Of a DNA stretch of 64,000 nt, positions 28,473 through 37,669 are shown piece after piece. The notes below the pieces were generated by a model. It did no database searches and was not told the DNA's origin. It was given only the letters and a program-made list of their open reading frames with translations. Where the stretch lies: the NCBI GenBank assembly GCA_934636825.1, contig CAKUBG010000001.1:286264-350263 (forward strand). Reading direction: 5' to 3'. Each line of letters begins with the position of its first letter. Position 1 is the stretch's first letter. The position numbers and the translations under genes were made by a program. This DNA comes from an uncultured bacterium (GTDB lineage Bacteria; Vulcanimicrobiota; Xenobia; Xenobiales; Xenobiaceae).

Positions 28473-28582
28473 TAAATATAAAAATGAGTATTATAGGCAA
28501 CTTTTCTACACATTTAACATTGTGTGTAAATCTTAAAATAATAAACTAATCAGTGTTGTAACTACTATTTATAAACAATAAT

Positions 28583-28616
28583 AAAAAAAGAGCTCCGTTC
28601 ATAACAAACAGAGCTC
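28583..28616 (-). terminator. Rho-independent terminator after the DUF362 gene
   Basis: On the minus strand GAGCTCTGTT/AACGGAGCTC forms a 10-pair stem followed by seven T. Confidence 0.8.
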
Positions 28617-28643
28617 CTAGCCCAAAAGATATATGTCTAAACT

Positions 28644-29753
28644 TTAGTTGACTTTAATCAACTCATAATCCATAGAGCCTATGCCAATTTTTTGAGCATG
28701 CTCGACACAACTGCGCCAATTGGTTACTGGAGCTGTTTTATAAAAGTGATCGCCACCTTCAACTTTGCTTTCAGCCAAAACGCTTCCCGGAATAGGTTGC
28801 TGTTTATTGACCATATCTGCGCAAGCTACATCTATAGCCACAGGGTCAGCAGAGGCAAACATACCTACATTAGGAACAATAGGTAAAGGATTGTCAGCGT
28901 GACAGTCACAAGTGGGAGTAATATCTACTGCCAAAGAAATATGGAAGTGAGGTCGTTTATCAATAACCGCTTTGCTATATTCAGCAATCTTGCGATTCAT
29001 AATATCACTGGAATCGTAGCCATTAGCTTCAATAGCGTCGCGAGGGCAAATAGCCAAACAGCGACCGCAACCGACACACTTGTCATGGTCAATAAACATA
29101 ACTTTGCCTTTGAGGGTCGGAGCATTGTGAGCACAAATTTTCTGACAGCGACGGCACCCAACACATAAACTCTCATTTACAGTAGGTTTGCCGGCACAAT
29201 GCATATCCATTTTGCCAGCTCTGGAGCCTGAGCCCATGCCGATATTTTTCAGGGCGCCACCGAAACCAGCCATTTCATGTCCCTTAAAGTGGCTTAAGGA
29301 AATAAAAACGTCGGCATCCATAATAGCGCGGCCAATTTTAGCCTTTTTAATATATTCTCCGCCTTCTACCGGAACTTCAACTTCATCATTACCTTTGAGA
29401 CCATCGGCTATAATATTATGTACTCCGGTAGTAATAACGCTATATCCGTTAAAATTGGCCGTATCCAAATGATCGAGTGCATTTTTGCGTCCACCAACAT
29501 ATAAAGTGTTGCAATCAGTCAAAAAAGGACGTCCGCCCAATTCTTTAATATAATCACATAAAACTCTGGCATAGTTGGGACGCAGAGCCGCTAAATTTCC
29601 GAACTCACCAAAGTGAGTTTTTATAGCTACAAAATGATCTTTTAAAGGAAGATCTTTTAAGCCTGATTTCTCTAAAAGGTGACGGAATTTTACCAATAAA
29701 GGTCTTTCCATACTGACAGACATGTCAGTAAAATAAACTTTAGATTTAGCCAC
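28644..29753 (-). CDS. DUF362 iron-sulfur protein
   Basis: A 369-residue protein of the DUF362 family. The N-terminal part carries VAIKTHFGEFGN, SHFKGHEMAGFGGALKNIGMGSGSRAGK, and near residues 185-235 there are two ferredoxin-type 4Fe-4S clusters, CVGCRRCQKIC and CVGCGRCLAICP. DUF362 proteins are widespread in anaerobes; their reaction is not established. I chose the GTG beginning VAKSKVYF, with GAGG 9 bases upstream; a GTG 15 bases earlier is also possible. It fits an anaerobic lifestyle, but that is inference. Confidence 0.85.
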   Translation of the reverse strand: MAKSKVYFTDMSVSMERPLLVKFRHLLEKSGLKDLPLKDHFVAIKTHFGEFGNLAALRPNYARVLCDYIKELGGRPFLTDCNTLYVGGRKNALDHLDTANFNGYSVITTGVHNIIADGLKGNDEVEVPVEGGEYIKKAKIGRAIMDADVFISLSHFKGHEMAGFGGALKNIGMGSGSRAGKMDMHCAGKPTVNESLCVGCRRCQKICAHNAPTLKGKVMFIDHDKCVGCGRCLAICPRDAIEANGYDSSDIMNRKIAEYSKAVIDKRPHFHISLAVDITPTCDCHADNPLPIVPNVGMFASADPVAIDVACADMVNKQQPIPGSVLAESKVEGGDHFYKTAPVTNWRSCVEHAQKIGIGSMDYELIKVN

Positions 29754-29884
29754 AGTAACAATCCTCACTAAAGTGTAATTTTTATAGAAGTGAATCCACC
29801 TATTTAATACAATTTGGTAAAAGATAATTCTTTCCCTTGATAAGATTGTCCATATTTTGCCAATCGGAGCAAAAAAAGTTCTAT

Positions 29885-30274
29885 TTATTCACAATATTCA
29901 CAAGTTTTACACAGGCAGTGCATATATATTTTTATATTTATCTGAGTAGTGCACTTTTCCACAACTTTATACACATTTTTAGGTAATTATCTGTAGAAAA
30001 TTTACCATACAAAAATTTTTTAGTTAAAAATAGCACAGTATAATTAGAATGTTTTTAGACTTATAAACGCTATAATAAGTATATATATAGAAAATTTATG
30101 GATATTTTATGTTATTTGTCAATATTTAGGATTGTGCACTTTAAAAATAGCCAAAGTTTATTACATTATTTTTGTAAGTTATCAACAATGTTAACAGTTT
30201 TTCCACAATACATTGCACTATTTTTGACAAAAAAAAGCACAGCCATTAACTTTGGCTGTGCTTACTGTGGAAAA
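29885..30274. promoter_or_regulatory. Cluster of near-consensus DnaA boxes
   Basis: In a 530-base AT-rich gap I read six one-mismatch matches to TTATCCACA: TTATTCACA (29885), TTTTCCACA (29955), TTATACACA (29967), TTATCAACA (30179), TTTTCCACA (30199) and TTTTCCACA on the other strand (30266). The gap has no gene. It lies between the parS pair and rsmG, about 9.5 kb from dnaA. Confidence 0.5.
30229..30263 (-). terminator. Rho-independent terminator of the parB-rsmG operon
   Basis: On the minus strand AAGCACAGCC/GGCTGTGCTT is followed by eight T, 20 bases after the rsmG stop. Confidence 0.85.
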
Positions 30275-30282
30275 AGTTGTCT

Positions 30283-30993
30283 TTAAAGTGGACTATGTTG
30301 AGGGATTCCCACTCGTCTGGGATAAGATTTTGGCGTAGGCTTAATTTTTCTTATAACACATATATGGCGCTCACGTCCGTAAAGTGTATAAGAAAATACT
30401 TCATCAACTTTGGCATGAAGCTTATCTAAAGCGTTAGCCGATTGCTCAATCTCTTCTTGAAATTTAACGCCTTTATAAGCTAAAAGACAACCATTCACTT
30501 TTAAAAGCGGAACGGCCAATTCAATCAAAGAAGGCAAGGCGGAAAGAGCTTTAGCAGTAACAAAATCAAGTTTACCACGCCAGTTATCACTGTGAGCAAC
30601 ATCTTCTATGCGCATAGGCAGAGCGTGAGCTTTGGCCTGAATGCCTAAATTAAGGATCTGTTCTTCAATCCAGGCTGACTTTCTGTTCTGAGACTCAACC
30701 ATAATGAAAAATGATTCAGGACGTACTATAGCTAAAGGTATACCAGGCACACCAGCGCCGGAACCGATATCAGCAATACGCTGTTCTTCGCCTATATAAG
30801 GCATAGCTCCTAAGGAATCAACTATCAGCTCCCTAACTATATCTTCAGGACTTGTTAAAGCCGTAAGTCCCCTCTCGCTGCCATGCTCAAGCAAATTTTG
30901 TGCGAATTCGGCTAAGCGATCAAGCTCCTCTTCAGTAGCTTTTATTAAGGGATTATCTATAGACTGTATGCCCTGTCGGATAAGCTCTTTCAT
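30283..30993 (-). CDS. rsmG: 16S rRNA (guanine-N7) methyltransferase RsmG (GidB)
   Basis: Methylates G527 of 16S rRNA. The 236 residues show VDSLGAMPYI, the SAM motif IADIGSGAGVPGIPLAI, ESQNRKSAWIEE and DFVTAKALSALPSLIELAVPLLK, all typical of GidB. The ATG of MKELIRQG has GGAG upstream. It follows parB by about 70 bases and ends at a terminator. In many origin regions rsmG follows mnmG directly; here a lipoprotein gene and parB intervene. Confidence 0.94.
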   Translation of the reverse strand: MKELIRQGIQSIDNPLIKATEEELDRLAEFAQNLLEHGSERGLTALTSPEDIVRELIVDSLGAMPYIGEEQRIADIGSGAGVPGIPLAIVRPESFFIMVESQNRKSAWIEEQILNLGIQAKAHALPMRIEDVAHSDNWRGKLDFVTAKALSALPSLIELAVPLLKVNGCLLAYKGVKFQEEIEQSANALDKLHAKVDEVFSYTLYGRERHICVIRKIKPTPKSYPRRVGIPQHSPL

Positions 30994-31065
30994 TAAAATC
31001 TCCATAAATCCAACTAACTGTGGCTAACTACGGCTGCAGGAAGCCCCCAAAGACCAAATTGCGAT

Positions 31066-31980
31066 CTAAGATTTCATCAGGTAAATAAAGCATTCGACAA
31101 TTCTTTCCAGTTCTTCCTGATTTTTAAAGTGAAATTCCAATTTGCCTTTACCATCAGAACGGGAATTTAAACGTATGTCAGCGCCAAAGCTATAGCGAAG
31201 TTTCTCTAAAAGATCTCTCCATTCAGGAGAAAGAGGCTCTTTGACGGTGACAGTTTTCTTGTCAGAATGACTTTCTGCCGACTCTCCAGCGTCATTGCCA
31301 AGCCCTTTGAGCGTATTTACATACTCTTCAGTTTTGCGTACCGAAAGCTGCTCAGCTTTAGCATGTTCCCACGCTTCTATCTGGCGAACTTCGTCTTCAA
31401 GTGACAAAATAGCCCTGGCATGGCCGCTGGAAAGTATATTATTTTGCAAATCTTCCTTTATGGGAGTCGGCAAACTTAAAAGACGCAAAGAATTAGTAAT
31501 ATAAGGACGGCTTTTGCCAATGCGCTCAGCTAATTTATAATGAGAGAACTTAAATTCTCCAATCAAAAAAGAAAGTGCCTGAGCCTCTTCAATGGGATTT
31601 AAGTCCTGGCGTTGCAAATTTTCAACTAAAGCCAGCTCCAACATATCTTTATTAGTTAAATTGCGTACTATAGCCGGAATAGTTTTACGACCAATCATTT
31701 TGGCCGCCCTAAATCTGCGTTCACCTACAACAAGGCGATATCCCTCAGGCAACTTGGTAACAATGACAGGCTGAATAATACCATTAGCCTTTATAGAATC
31801 AGCTAACTCTTGCAAAGCGGATTCTTCAAAAACACGCCTTGGTTGCAGCGGATTTTGCAAAATATCGTCTATAGAAATTTCCTTAACTTCTAAATCCAAA
31901 TCATTTTGCGAAGAAGAATCGACTTCTGCCTGGCGTTCAGCAGTCAATTTTGCGGAAGTAGAATTGTCCAAACCAATCAA
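31066..31980 (-). CDS. parB: Chromosome partitioning protein ParB
   Basis: CTP-dependent clamp that loads at parS and spreads to organise the origin. The 304 residues contain the CTP-binding motifs (NPLQPRR, then VVGERRFRAAK), ENLQRQDLNPIEEA, the helix-turn-helix that reads parS (KLAERIGKSRPYITNSLRLLSLP) and a C-terminal dimer domain. The start appears to be a TTG with AAAGG upstream. No parA/soj lies beside it or anywhere in the window, although two parS sites lie 2.6 kb away. Followed by rsmG. Confidence 0.95.
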   Translation of the reverse strand: MIGLDNSTSAKLTAERQAEVDSSSQNDLDLEVKEISIDDILQNPLQPRRVFEESALQELADSIKANGIIQPVIVTKLPEGYRLVVGERRFRAAKMIGRKTIPAIVRNLTNKDMLELALVENLQRQDLNPIEEAQALSFLIGEFKFSHYKLAERIGKSRPYITNSLRLLSLPTPIKEDLQNNILSSGHARAILSLEDEVRQIEAWEHAKAEQLSVRKTEEYVNTLKGLGNDAGESAESHSDKKTVTVKEPLSPEWRDLLEKLRYSFGADIRLNSRSDGKGKLEFHFKNQEELERIVECFIYLMKS

Positions 31981-32436
31981 GGACCTTTCGTCTGCTAAAA
32001 ACTGAACTAACCACGACTTAAAAGTCGTAAGTTTCCCGATAAAAAAGTCTATTAAGACACAACATTACCAGGCTATCCCCGCAGTTCTTGCGGTTCCAAA
32101 ATTCCTCTTGCATTCTTCCCTCTGTTTTTATTACCTGCCCAAGCTAAAAGAGTGAATAGATGAATGCATCCAAAGCTTATACCTATTGCCAGAGCTTCTA
32201 ATTACGCATTTAAACTATATTAATTATTACATTTTTATATACAAAATTAATTATATTCACTCGATAATTGGCTATAACCAGTATTAAATCAAAAAAATAG
32301 ACAATTCTAAATAACTACATAATAGTAAAATACAATGTCTAATTTTAATAAAAACTAACTTAGTGAAAGTAAATCCAATAACAGTTAGTTCTAACTTGCC
32401 TACTTATCGTATTTTTTTAACCTTATCAAGCCTATT

Positions 32437-32720
32437 TGACATGACTGACACAATGTCAGACATGCATATAATATTACTGACAAGAAAAATAAAATAGCTA
32501 GTGTACATTATATTGTATATTATTAAAAATAATAAACTATATATATTATTATCATTATAATGTCAGATATATTGTCAGTAATAATATGTATTCATACTGA
32601 CATTTCATCGGACATTACTGACTATAAAATTTTACATTACAGACACATTACTGACTAAAGATAAAAAATGTCAGTACCATGTCTGTAATGCTCCTCCCCT
32701 ACCCTACACAATGTCTGACA
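32437..32720. repeat. TGTCAG-motif array upstream of the lipoprotein gene
   Basis: About 284 AT-rich bases containing roughly a dozen copies of TGTCAG or its complement CTGACA, in both orientations and at irregular spacing. Examples are ACTGACACAATGTCAGACAT (32444), TTACTGACAAG (32474), ATTGTCAGTAATAA (32571), AATGTCAGTACCATGTCTG (32668) and ATGTCTGACAT (32711). Chance expectation in a sequence of this length is well below one. No gene is visible in the 857 bases between parB and the lipoprotein gene; the first 450 bases (31981-32436) hold only a small hairpin near 32020. Confidence 0.85.
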
Positions 32721-32837
32721 TTATAAATGATATTGCTTAAATCCAAAGCAAACCACAAAAGCCCATTTGAAAGGGATCTAATCAAAGGCTCATGAAAGTT
32801 TGGGTTCGTTAAATTTTATTCGAGGTTAGAAACTTTC

Positions 32838-33704
32838 ATGTCCTTAAAAAGAACTTTTTTCTTGTCAGCGACAGCCCTCTTGTGTCTGTCTTTAAACGCT
32901 TGCGGCCCCAACAATATGTCTGACACAAAAACTCCTCAAAACGAAACTTCACCGATAGCTCAAAGCACTCCTGAGCAAGCTCCGGCTGAAAAGGCAAAAG
33001 TGGATGAAAAATTATCTAAAGCTATAGCCCATCAACCCAATGCTGACAAAAAAGAATTGACAAAGTCAGGTTATTACCGACATCAAGGTCAGAAAATTAC
33101 TGAAGGTGTCAGTAATGGTGACGAATGGCAATATATTGTCATGAATGATGACGCTTATAGAACTTTTGTCAATAATAATCCCAGCTGGTTCTCCCAAGAC
33201 TTTAACTCTAAAGCTTGGGGAATTAGGCAAGCTCCCATGGGAAATATCATAAAAACGAGCAATTCTGAACTCGATCCTGCTACTCAAATCAGTTGGAATG
33301 ACAATAGCAACAACTTGCTTTTGCGTCGTGTCTTCAATGTCAATGACCCGACCCTTTACAAAAACACGACCATGAATGTTTTTTATAACAATGACATGGA
33401 TGTATATGTCAACAATATATTGGTCTATTCCGACAAAGGCAAAACTAAAAAAGCTACTGACACTTATACATCTGTCAAATTTGACAAAGCTCCTATTATT
33501 GTTAAGGGTGACAATATAATTTCTATTCACCTTAGAGGTACTGACAAAAATAAAGAATTTGACATGTCACTTACAAAAGCTGAGCCCCAAAAAGTTCAAC
33601 CTGGCCCACCTAGCAAAGATGACAAAAATTCAAAAGATCAAAAGGCCCAAGTAAACACAAAGTCTAAAGAGACAACTCCTGACAAGAGTGCAACTAAGAA
33701 ATAG
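32838..33704 (+). CDS. Lipoprotein with a jelly-roll-like domain
   Basis: A 288-residue lipoprotein (lipobox SLNAC, cysteine at residue 22). After a low-complexity linker, residues 80-235 look like the beta-sandwich found in sugar-binding domains: WGIRQAPMGNI, LLLRRVFNV, MNVFYNNDMDVYVNNILVYSDKG, DNIISIHLRGTD. A Lys/Pro/Gln-rich disordered tail follows. Function unknown. The nucleotide sequence is extraordinary: about two dozen TGTCA/TGACA pentamers in 867 bases, roughly ten times chance. It is also the only plus-strand gene among minus-strand neighbours. Confidence 0.68.
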   Translation: MSLKRTFFLSATALLCLSLNACGPNNMSDTKTPQNETSPIAQSTPEQAPAEKAKVDEKLSKAIAHQPNADKKELTKSGYYRHQGQKITEGVSNGDEWQYIVMNDDAYRTFVNNNPSWFSQDFNSKAWGIRQAPMGNIIKTSNSELDPATQISWNDNSNNLLLRRVFNVNDPTLYKNTTMNVFYNNDMDVYVNNILVYSDKGKTKKATDTYTSVKFDKAPIIVKGDNIISIHLRGTDKNKEFDMSLTKAEPQKVQPGPPSKDDKNSKDQKAQVNTKSKETTPDKSATKK

Positions 33705-33723
33705 TCATTGTTGTTACTGACAT

Positions 33724-33789
33724 AAAAAATCCGGCCTTATTGATATGCATTCAAAATTATGAGTACATATCAGGGCCGGATTTTTTATT
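33724..33789. terminator. Bidirectional terminator between convergent genes
   Basis: AAAAAATCCGGCC pairs with GGCCGGATTTTTT, extended by ATTGATATG/CATATCA inside; it serves both the lipoprotein gene and mnmG. Confidence 0.8.
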
Positions 33790-33814
33790 TAACATTATAC
33801 TGACACATACGCTG

Positions 33815-35680
33815 TCAGTCAGACGTAACTTTGCGCAAATGGATCATCAAAGCATTTATATCTGAAGGTGAAATTCCAGAAATTCTTGAGGCTTGTCCTA
33901 TGTTGTAAGGTTTAGTCCTGCTCAACTTTTCTACAGCTTCAGCTGACATACCAATGACAGATGAATAATCCATACTTTGACTAAGTCTGACATTTTCCAA
34001 CTTGGCCATGCGATTGACTTCGCGCTGTTGTCTTTCTATATAACCTTCATAACGAATTGAGGCTTCAATTTTTTCACTTAAACGCAACTCGAAAGGCTTT
34101 AAACCTTCACATTGACGTATTAGTGACAAAGACACATCTTGCCGATGTAACAATTCAGATAAAGCCGGACCTGGTTCAATTTTACTGCCACAAGCCTGAC
34201 TTAACTTGGTAGCTAAATCTAAGTTTAAATGCTTATGTCGCAACCTTTCAATTTCTTGTTGAGCCTGACATTGAAAAGACAGATATTTTTCCCAGCGCTT
34301 GTCACTGATAATGCCCATTTCTTTAGCTTGAGGTGTAAAGCGATCGTCAGCATTATCTTCGCGCAAAAGCAAACGATATTCGGCGCGGCTGGTATGCATA
34401 CGGTAAGGCTCTTTAGTACCACGACAAACTAAGTCATCTATAAGTACTCCTATGTAACCTTGATCGCGACGCACAATAAAAGGCTCTTGGTTGTCAAGAT
34501 ATCTGGCAGCATTGAGACCGGCAATAAGTCCTTGGGCAGCTGCTTCTTCATAGCCGGAAGTGCCATTTATCTGGCCAGCCAAATATAATCCTTTAATATG
34601 TCTGACACCTAAAGAGAAGTCTAATTGTGTCGGTAATACGTAGTCATACTCTACGGCATAGCCCGGCCTGATAATTTCTGCTTTTTCTAAGCCGGGTAAA
34701 CTATGCACCATAGCATACTGAACATCTAAAGGCATGCTAGTAGAAACGCCTTGTAAGTATATTTCTTTAGCGTTTATGCCTTCCGGCTCTAAAAAGACTA
34801 AATGAACTTTGCGATCGGGGAAACGAACAAACTTATCTTCCAACGAAGGGCAATAGCGAGGGCCTATACCGGTAATAGCTCCTGAACCATCGTAAAGAGG
34901 GGAGCGATCTAAATTGTTCATAACTGCCTGACGAGTCTCTTCCGTAGTGCGAGTTATATAACAATTGACAGTCGGTTTAGTGAAATCTGGATCAGGTGAC
35001 ATGTCAGAGAATTTCAAAGGTTCTGACGTACAAGGTAAAATGTCAAGACCGTCAATATTGACAGTGTCACGATGGAGCCGAGGACAAGTACCTGTCTTCA
35101 GACGTCCCAATTGCAATCCCAAATTGCGTAAAGAATGGCTCAAACCAAAAGCAGGAGCTTCGCCGGCCCGGCCTCCCGGTAAAGTAAACTTATCTAAATG
35201 TAAAGCGCCAGCCAAAAAAGTACCGGTACATATTACAATAGCTCCACACTCAATATTTAAGCCGGAAGCTGTCGTCAGTCCCTTTATCACATTATTGTCT
35301 GACACAATACTGACAACGGTATCAGCAATTACTGTCACATTGTCAGCTTCATGAATCGCTTTAACCATGCGCTGGTTATAAAGCGGCCTGTCAGCTTGAG
35401 CTCTCAAAGCCTGAACGGCTTGCCCTTTACCTGTATTAAGACGCCTTATATGAATAAAGACATCATCTATGGCGCGGCCCATCTCTCCACCCATAGCATC
35501 TATTTCTCTCACTAAATGAGATTTAGCCGGCCCTCCTATAGAAGGGTTACAGGGCATGACGCCTATCTTGAGAGGATTGGAAGTAATTATGGCTGTTCTG
35601 CAACCTAAACGATTGCAAACCAAAGCCGCTTCAATTCCGGCATGGCCACCGCCGATAATAGCTACGTCAAATTTTTGCAT
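33815..35680 (-). CDS. mnmG: tRNA uridine-5-carboxymethylaminomethyl modification enzyme MnmG (GidA)
   Basis: FAD enzyme that, with MnmE, installs cmnm5 on wobble uridines. The 621 residues start with DVAIIGGGHAGIEAAL (FAD dinucleotide site), followed by MPCNPSIGGPAKSHLVREIDAMGG, GTFLAGALHL, PGGRAGE, RYCPSLEDK, GQINGTSGYEEAAAQGLIAG and the C-terminal tRNA-binding part. All are typical. The gene is studded with TGTCAG-type motifs (for example near 33955, 34600, 35000 and 35290). It follows mnmE by 41 bases. Confidence 0.97.
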   Translation of the reverse strand: MQKFDVAIIGGGHAGIEAALVCNRLGCRTAIITSNPLKIGVMPCNPSIGGPAKSHLVREIDAMGGEMGRAIDDVFIHIRRLNTGKGQAVQALRAQADRPLYNQRMVKAIHEADNVTVIADTVVSIVSDNNVIKGLTTASGLNIECGAIVICTGTFLAGALHLDKFTLPGGRAGEAPAFGLSHSLRNLGLQLGRLKTGTCPRLHRDTVNIDGLDILPCTSEPLKFSDMSPDPDFTKPTVNCYITRTTEETRQAVMNNLDRSPLYDGSGAITGIGPRYCPSLEDKFVRFPDRKVHLVFLEPEGINAKEIYLQGVSTSMPLDVQYAMVHSLPGLEKAEIIRPGYAVEYDYVLPTQLDFSLGVRHIKGLYLAGQINGTSGYEEAAAQGLIAGLNAARYLDNQEPFIVRRDQGYIGVLIDDLVCRGTKEPYRMHTSRAEYRLLLREDNADDRFTPQAKEMGIISDKRWEKYLSFQCQAQQEIERLRHKHLNLDLATKLSQACGSKIEPGPALSELLHRQDVSLSLIRQCEGLKPFELRLSEKIEASIRYEGYIERQQREVNRMAKLENVRLSQSMDYSSVIGMSAEAVEKLSRTKPYNIGQASRISGISPSDINALMIHLRKVTSD

Positions 35681-35721
35681 ACAATCAAAAAATCTCCCTT
35701 AGAAAAAGCGAAGACCAAGTA

Positions 35722-37116
35722 TTATTTGCCCAGACAGAATTTAGAAAAAACTCTATCTAAAATATCTTCACTGACATCATGTCCTGTCAGTTCATTCAAA
35801 GCTGTCAGACAATTGTGCAAATCTAAAAGCAAACAATCGCAAGGTAAGCTTGACTTGACACCTAAATCCAAATTCAGCAAAGCTTCTTTAACCTTTGTCA
35901 AAGCTTGACGCTGGCGCTGGTTCATACTTAAGGCAATTTTATCAGAGCTCAAAAGTGGACGGCACAACTGAGCGATACTTCTTTTCACATCTTCCAGACC
36001 GTCAGAAAACTTTAGGCTAGCTTGGCAAATATGTCTGAAATTAAAAGTTTCAGTAATGTATCCGGGAGTCAATTTTATGCCGCAATCACATTTATTTAAA
36101 ACGACTAAAACCTTGAAATCATCGTTTTGTTTCGCTCTTTCGGCTATGTCTGACATATTTTTTTTAAAGTCAGACTCTATGTCAAGACTGCAATCAAGAA
36201 CGATAACAGCCAATTCAGCCTTTTCTAAAGCTGCTTTAGTCTTCTTTATGCCTAATTGCTCTACCGGATCTTGAGCTTCATGCATTCCAGCTGTGTCTAT
36301 TAAATGGAGCGTAACTCCGTCAACATAAACATAATCTTCCAGCTGATCTCTAGTGGTACCAGGATAAGGAGTTACCAAAGCTTTATCCTGACCTATAAGA
36401 GCATTCCACAAAGTAGATTTGCCTGCATTGGGGGGACCCACCAAAACGGTTTCTAGCCCTTCTGTCAAAGCGCGTCCTTCATTAGCTCTACAAAGTAACG
36501 AATCTGTAAGTTGAATAAATGTCTGACATTTATCTTTAATCAATGACACGTCAGAAGCAGCTATCTCGTCACCATAATCAATCTCAGCTTCATATTGGGC
36601 TATCAAATCCAAAATATCGCTTCGAAGCTTTTCTAAAGATTCAGAAAAAGCTCCGTTTAAGTTGTTGGCAGCTAGAACTACAGCATTCTTCGATTTGGCT
36701 TCTATTAAGCTCAAAACAGATTCAGCTTCTGCCAAATCTAATTTACCGGCCATAAAAGCTCTGTAAGTAAATTCTCCAGGCTGAGCTAAACGAGCTCCAT
36801 GATATAAACATATATCTACAATTACACTAGCCAAAACACTGCCACCATGACAATGAATTTCGGCAACATCTTCGCCAGTATAAGAGTGGGGAGAAGGCAT
36901 ATAGACAGCTAAAGCTTTGTCTACCGTTTGACCATGCTCATCTATTATTTCGCAATAATACATGCGTCTAGCTTGCCAAACTTTTTGTTGACCGTTTTTG
37001 ACAGCCATCTTAAGTATAGACAAAGCTTTAGAACCGCTAATACGCACAATGGCCACCCCTCCCAAACCTGGAGGAGTGGCCGTTGCTACAATTGTATCTA
37101 AAGGTGAATAATTCAC
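35722..37116 (-). CDS. mnmE: tRNA modification GTPase MnmE
   Basis: GTPase partner of MnmG. The 464 residues have the N-terminal folate-binding domain (GLGGVAIVRISG), VAEIHCHGG, FTYRAFMAGKLDLAEAESV, the G domain with GPPNAGKSTLWNAL (G1), TTRDQ (G2), DTAGMHEAQDPVE (G3) and NKCD (G4), and the diagnostic C-terminal CLGK (C-I/L-GK), whose cysteine is essential. Also rich in TGTCAG motifs. Part of the rpmH to mnmG run on the minus strand. Confidence 0.97.
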   Translation of the reverse strand: MNYSPLDTIVATATPPGLGGVAIVRISGSKALSILKMAVKNGQQKVWQARRMYYCEIIDEHGQTVDKALAVYMPSPHSYTGEDVAEIHCHGGSVLASVIVDICLYHGARLAQPGEFTYRAFMAGKLDLAEAESVLSLIEAKSKNAVVLAANNLNGAFSESLEKLRSDILDLIAQYEAEIDYGDEIAASDVSLIKDKCQTFIQLTDSLLCRANEGRALTEGLETVLVGPPNAGKSTLWNALIGQDKALVTPYPGTTRDQLEDYVYVDGVTLHLIDTAGMHEAQDPVEQLGIKKTKAALEKAELAVIVLDCSLDIESDFKKNMSDIAERAKQNDDFKVLVVLNKCDCGIKLTPGYITETFNFRHICQASLKFSDGLEDVKRSIAQLCRPLLSSDKIALSMNQRQRQALTKVKEALLNLDLGVKSSLPCDCLLLDLHNCLTALNELTGHDVSEDILDRVFSKFCLGK

Positions 37117-37129
37117 TAATTGTAAACCT

Positions 37130-37639
37130 TTATCGAACCAAAGGCTTAATTACCACACAACGCTCAGGCTCTACGCCTTCTGAGTAAGTTTCTACAGTAG
37201 GATCACTGTGCAAGCATACGTGAATAATGCGTCTGTCACAGGCAGGCATAGGCTCAAGTACAATCTCTTGACCTTCACGAACAGCAATCAAAGCTTCTTC
37301 GTGAGCTTGAGCACGTAAGCTACACTCACGACGTTCGCGGTAGCCTTCGATATCTATAATAATCTTATGTTCTACTAGATCCTGACGGGAATTGATAACG
37401 CCGATAAGATATTGCAGAGCTTCCAAAGTAGCTCCGTGGCGACCAATCAAAACCCCCAAACCTTCGCCTTCTACGAAATATCTGGTGTGATCGCTGCGCT
37501 CTTCCCATTCAATATCCACATCTTCGAAACCCATGCGGGTAACGATTTCATAAAGAATATCGGCAATAGGATCATCGTCCTCGTCGAATTCATCAACAAC
37601 TTCTAAGTTGTTTTCTTCGTAGTCTTTATCGTATGCCAT
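37130..37639 (-). CDS. jag: Jag/KhpB-type RNA-binding protein
   Basis: KH and R3H domain protein that binds RNA and influences cell elongation in Firmicutes. The 169 residues have an acidic start, a KH domain (GVLIGRHGATLEALQYLIGVINSRQ) and an R3H domain (YRERRECSLRAQAHEEALIAVREG...CDRRIIHVCLHSDPTVETYSEG). The N-terminal Jag-N domain of larger homologues is missing. It lies between yidC and mnmE, its usual place. Confidence 0.92.
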   Translation of the reverse strand: MAYDKDYEENNLEVVDEFDEDDDPIADILYEIVTRMGFEDVDIEWEERSDHTRYFVEGEGLGVLIGRHGATLEALQYLIGVINSRQDLVEHKIIIDIEGYRERRECSLRAQAHEEALIAVREGQEIVLEPMPACDRRIIHVCLHSDPTVETYSEGVEPERCVVIKPLVR

Positions 37640-37669
37640 CAGCTAAACCTCCCAAAACCGAACCTTTTG

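Noticed and set aside
31981..32436. Riboswitch or leader upstream of parB
   Set aside because: Only a small hairpin (CGACTTAAAAGTCG) is seen; no known riboswitch core is recognisable.
32437..32720. CRISPR array
   Set aside because: The repeats are 6-10 bases long with irregular spacing and mixed orientation, without constant spacers, and they continue inside genes; no cas genes are present.
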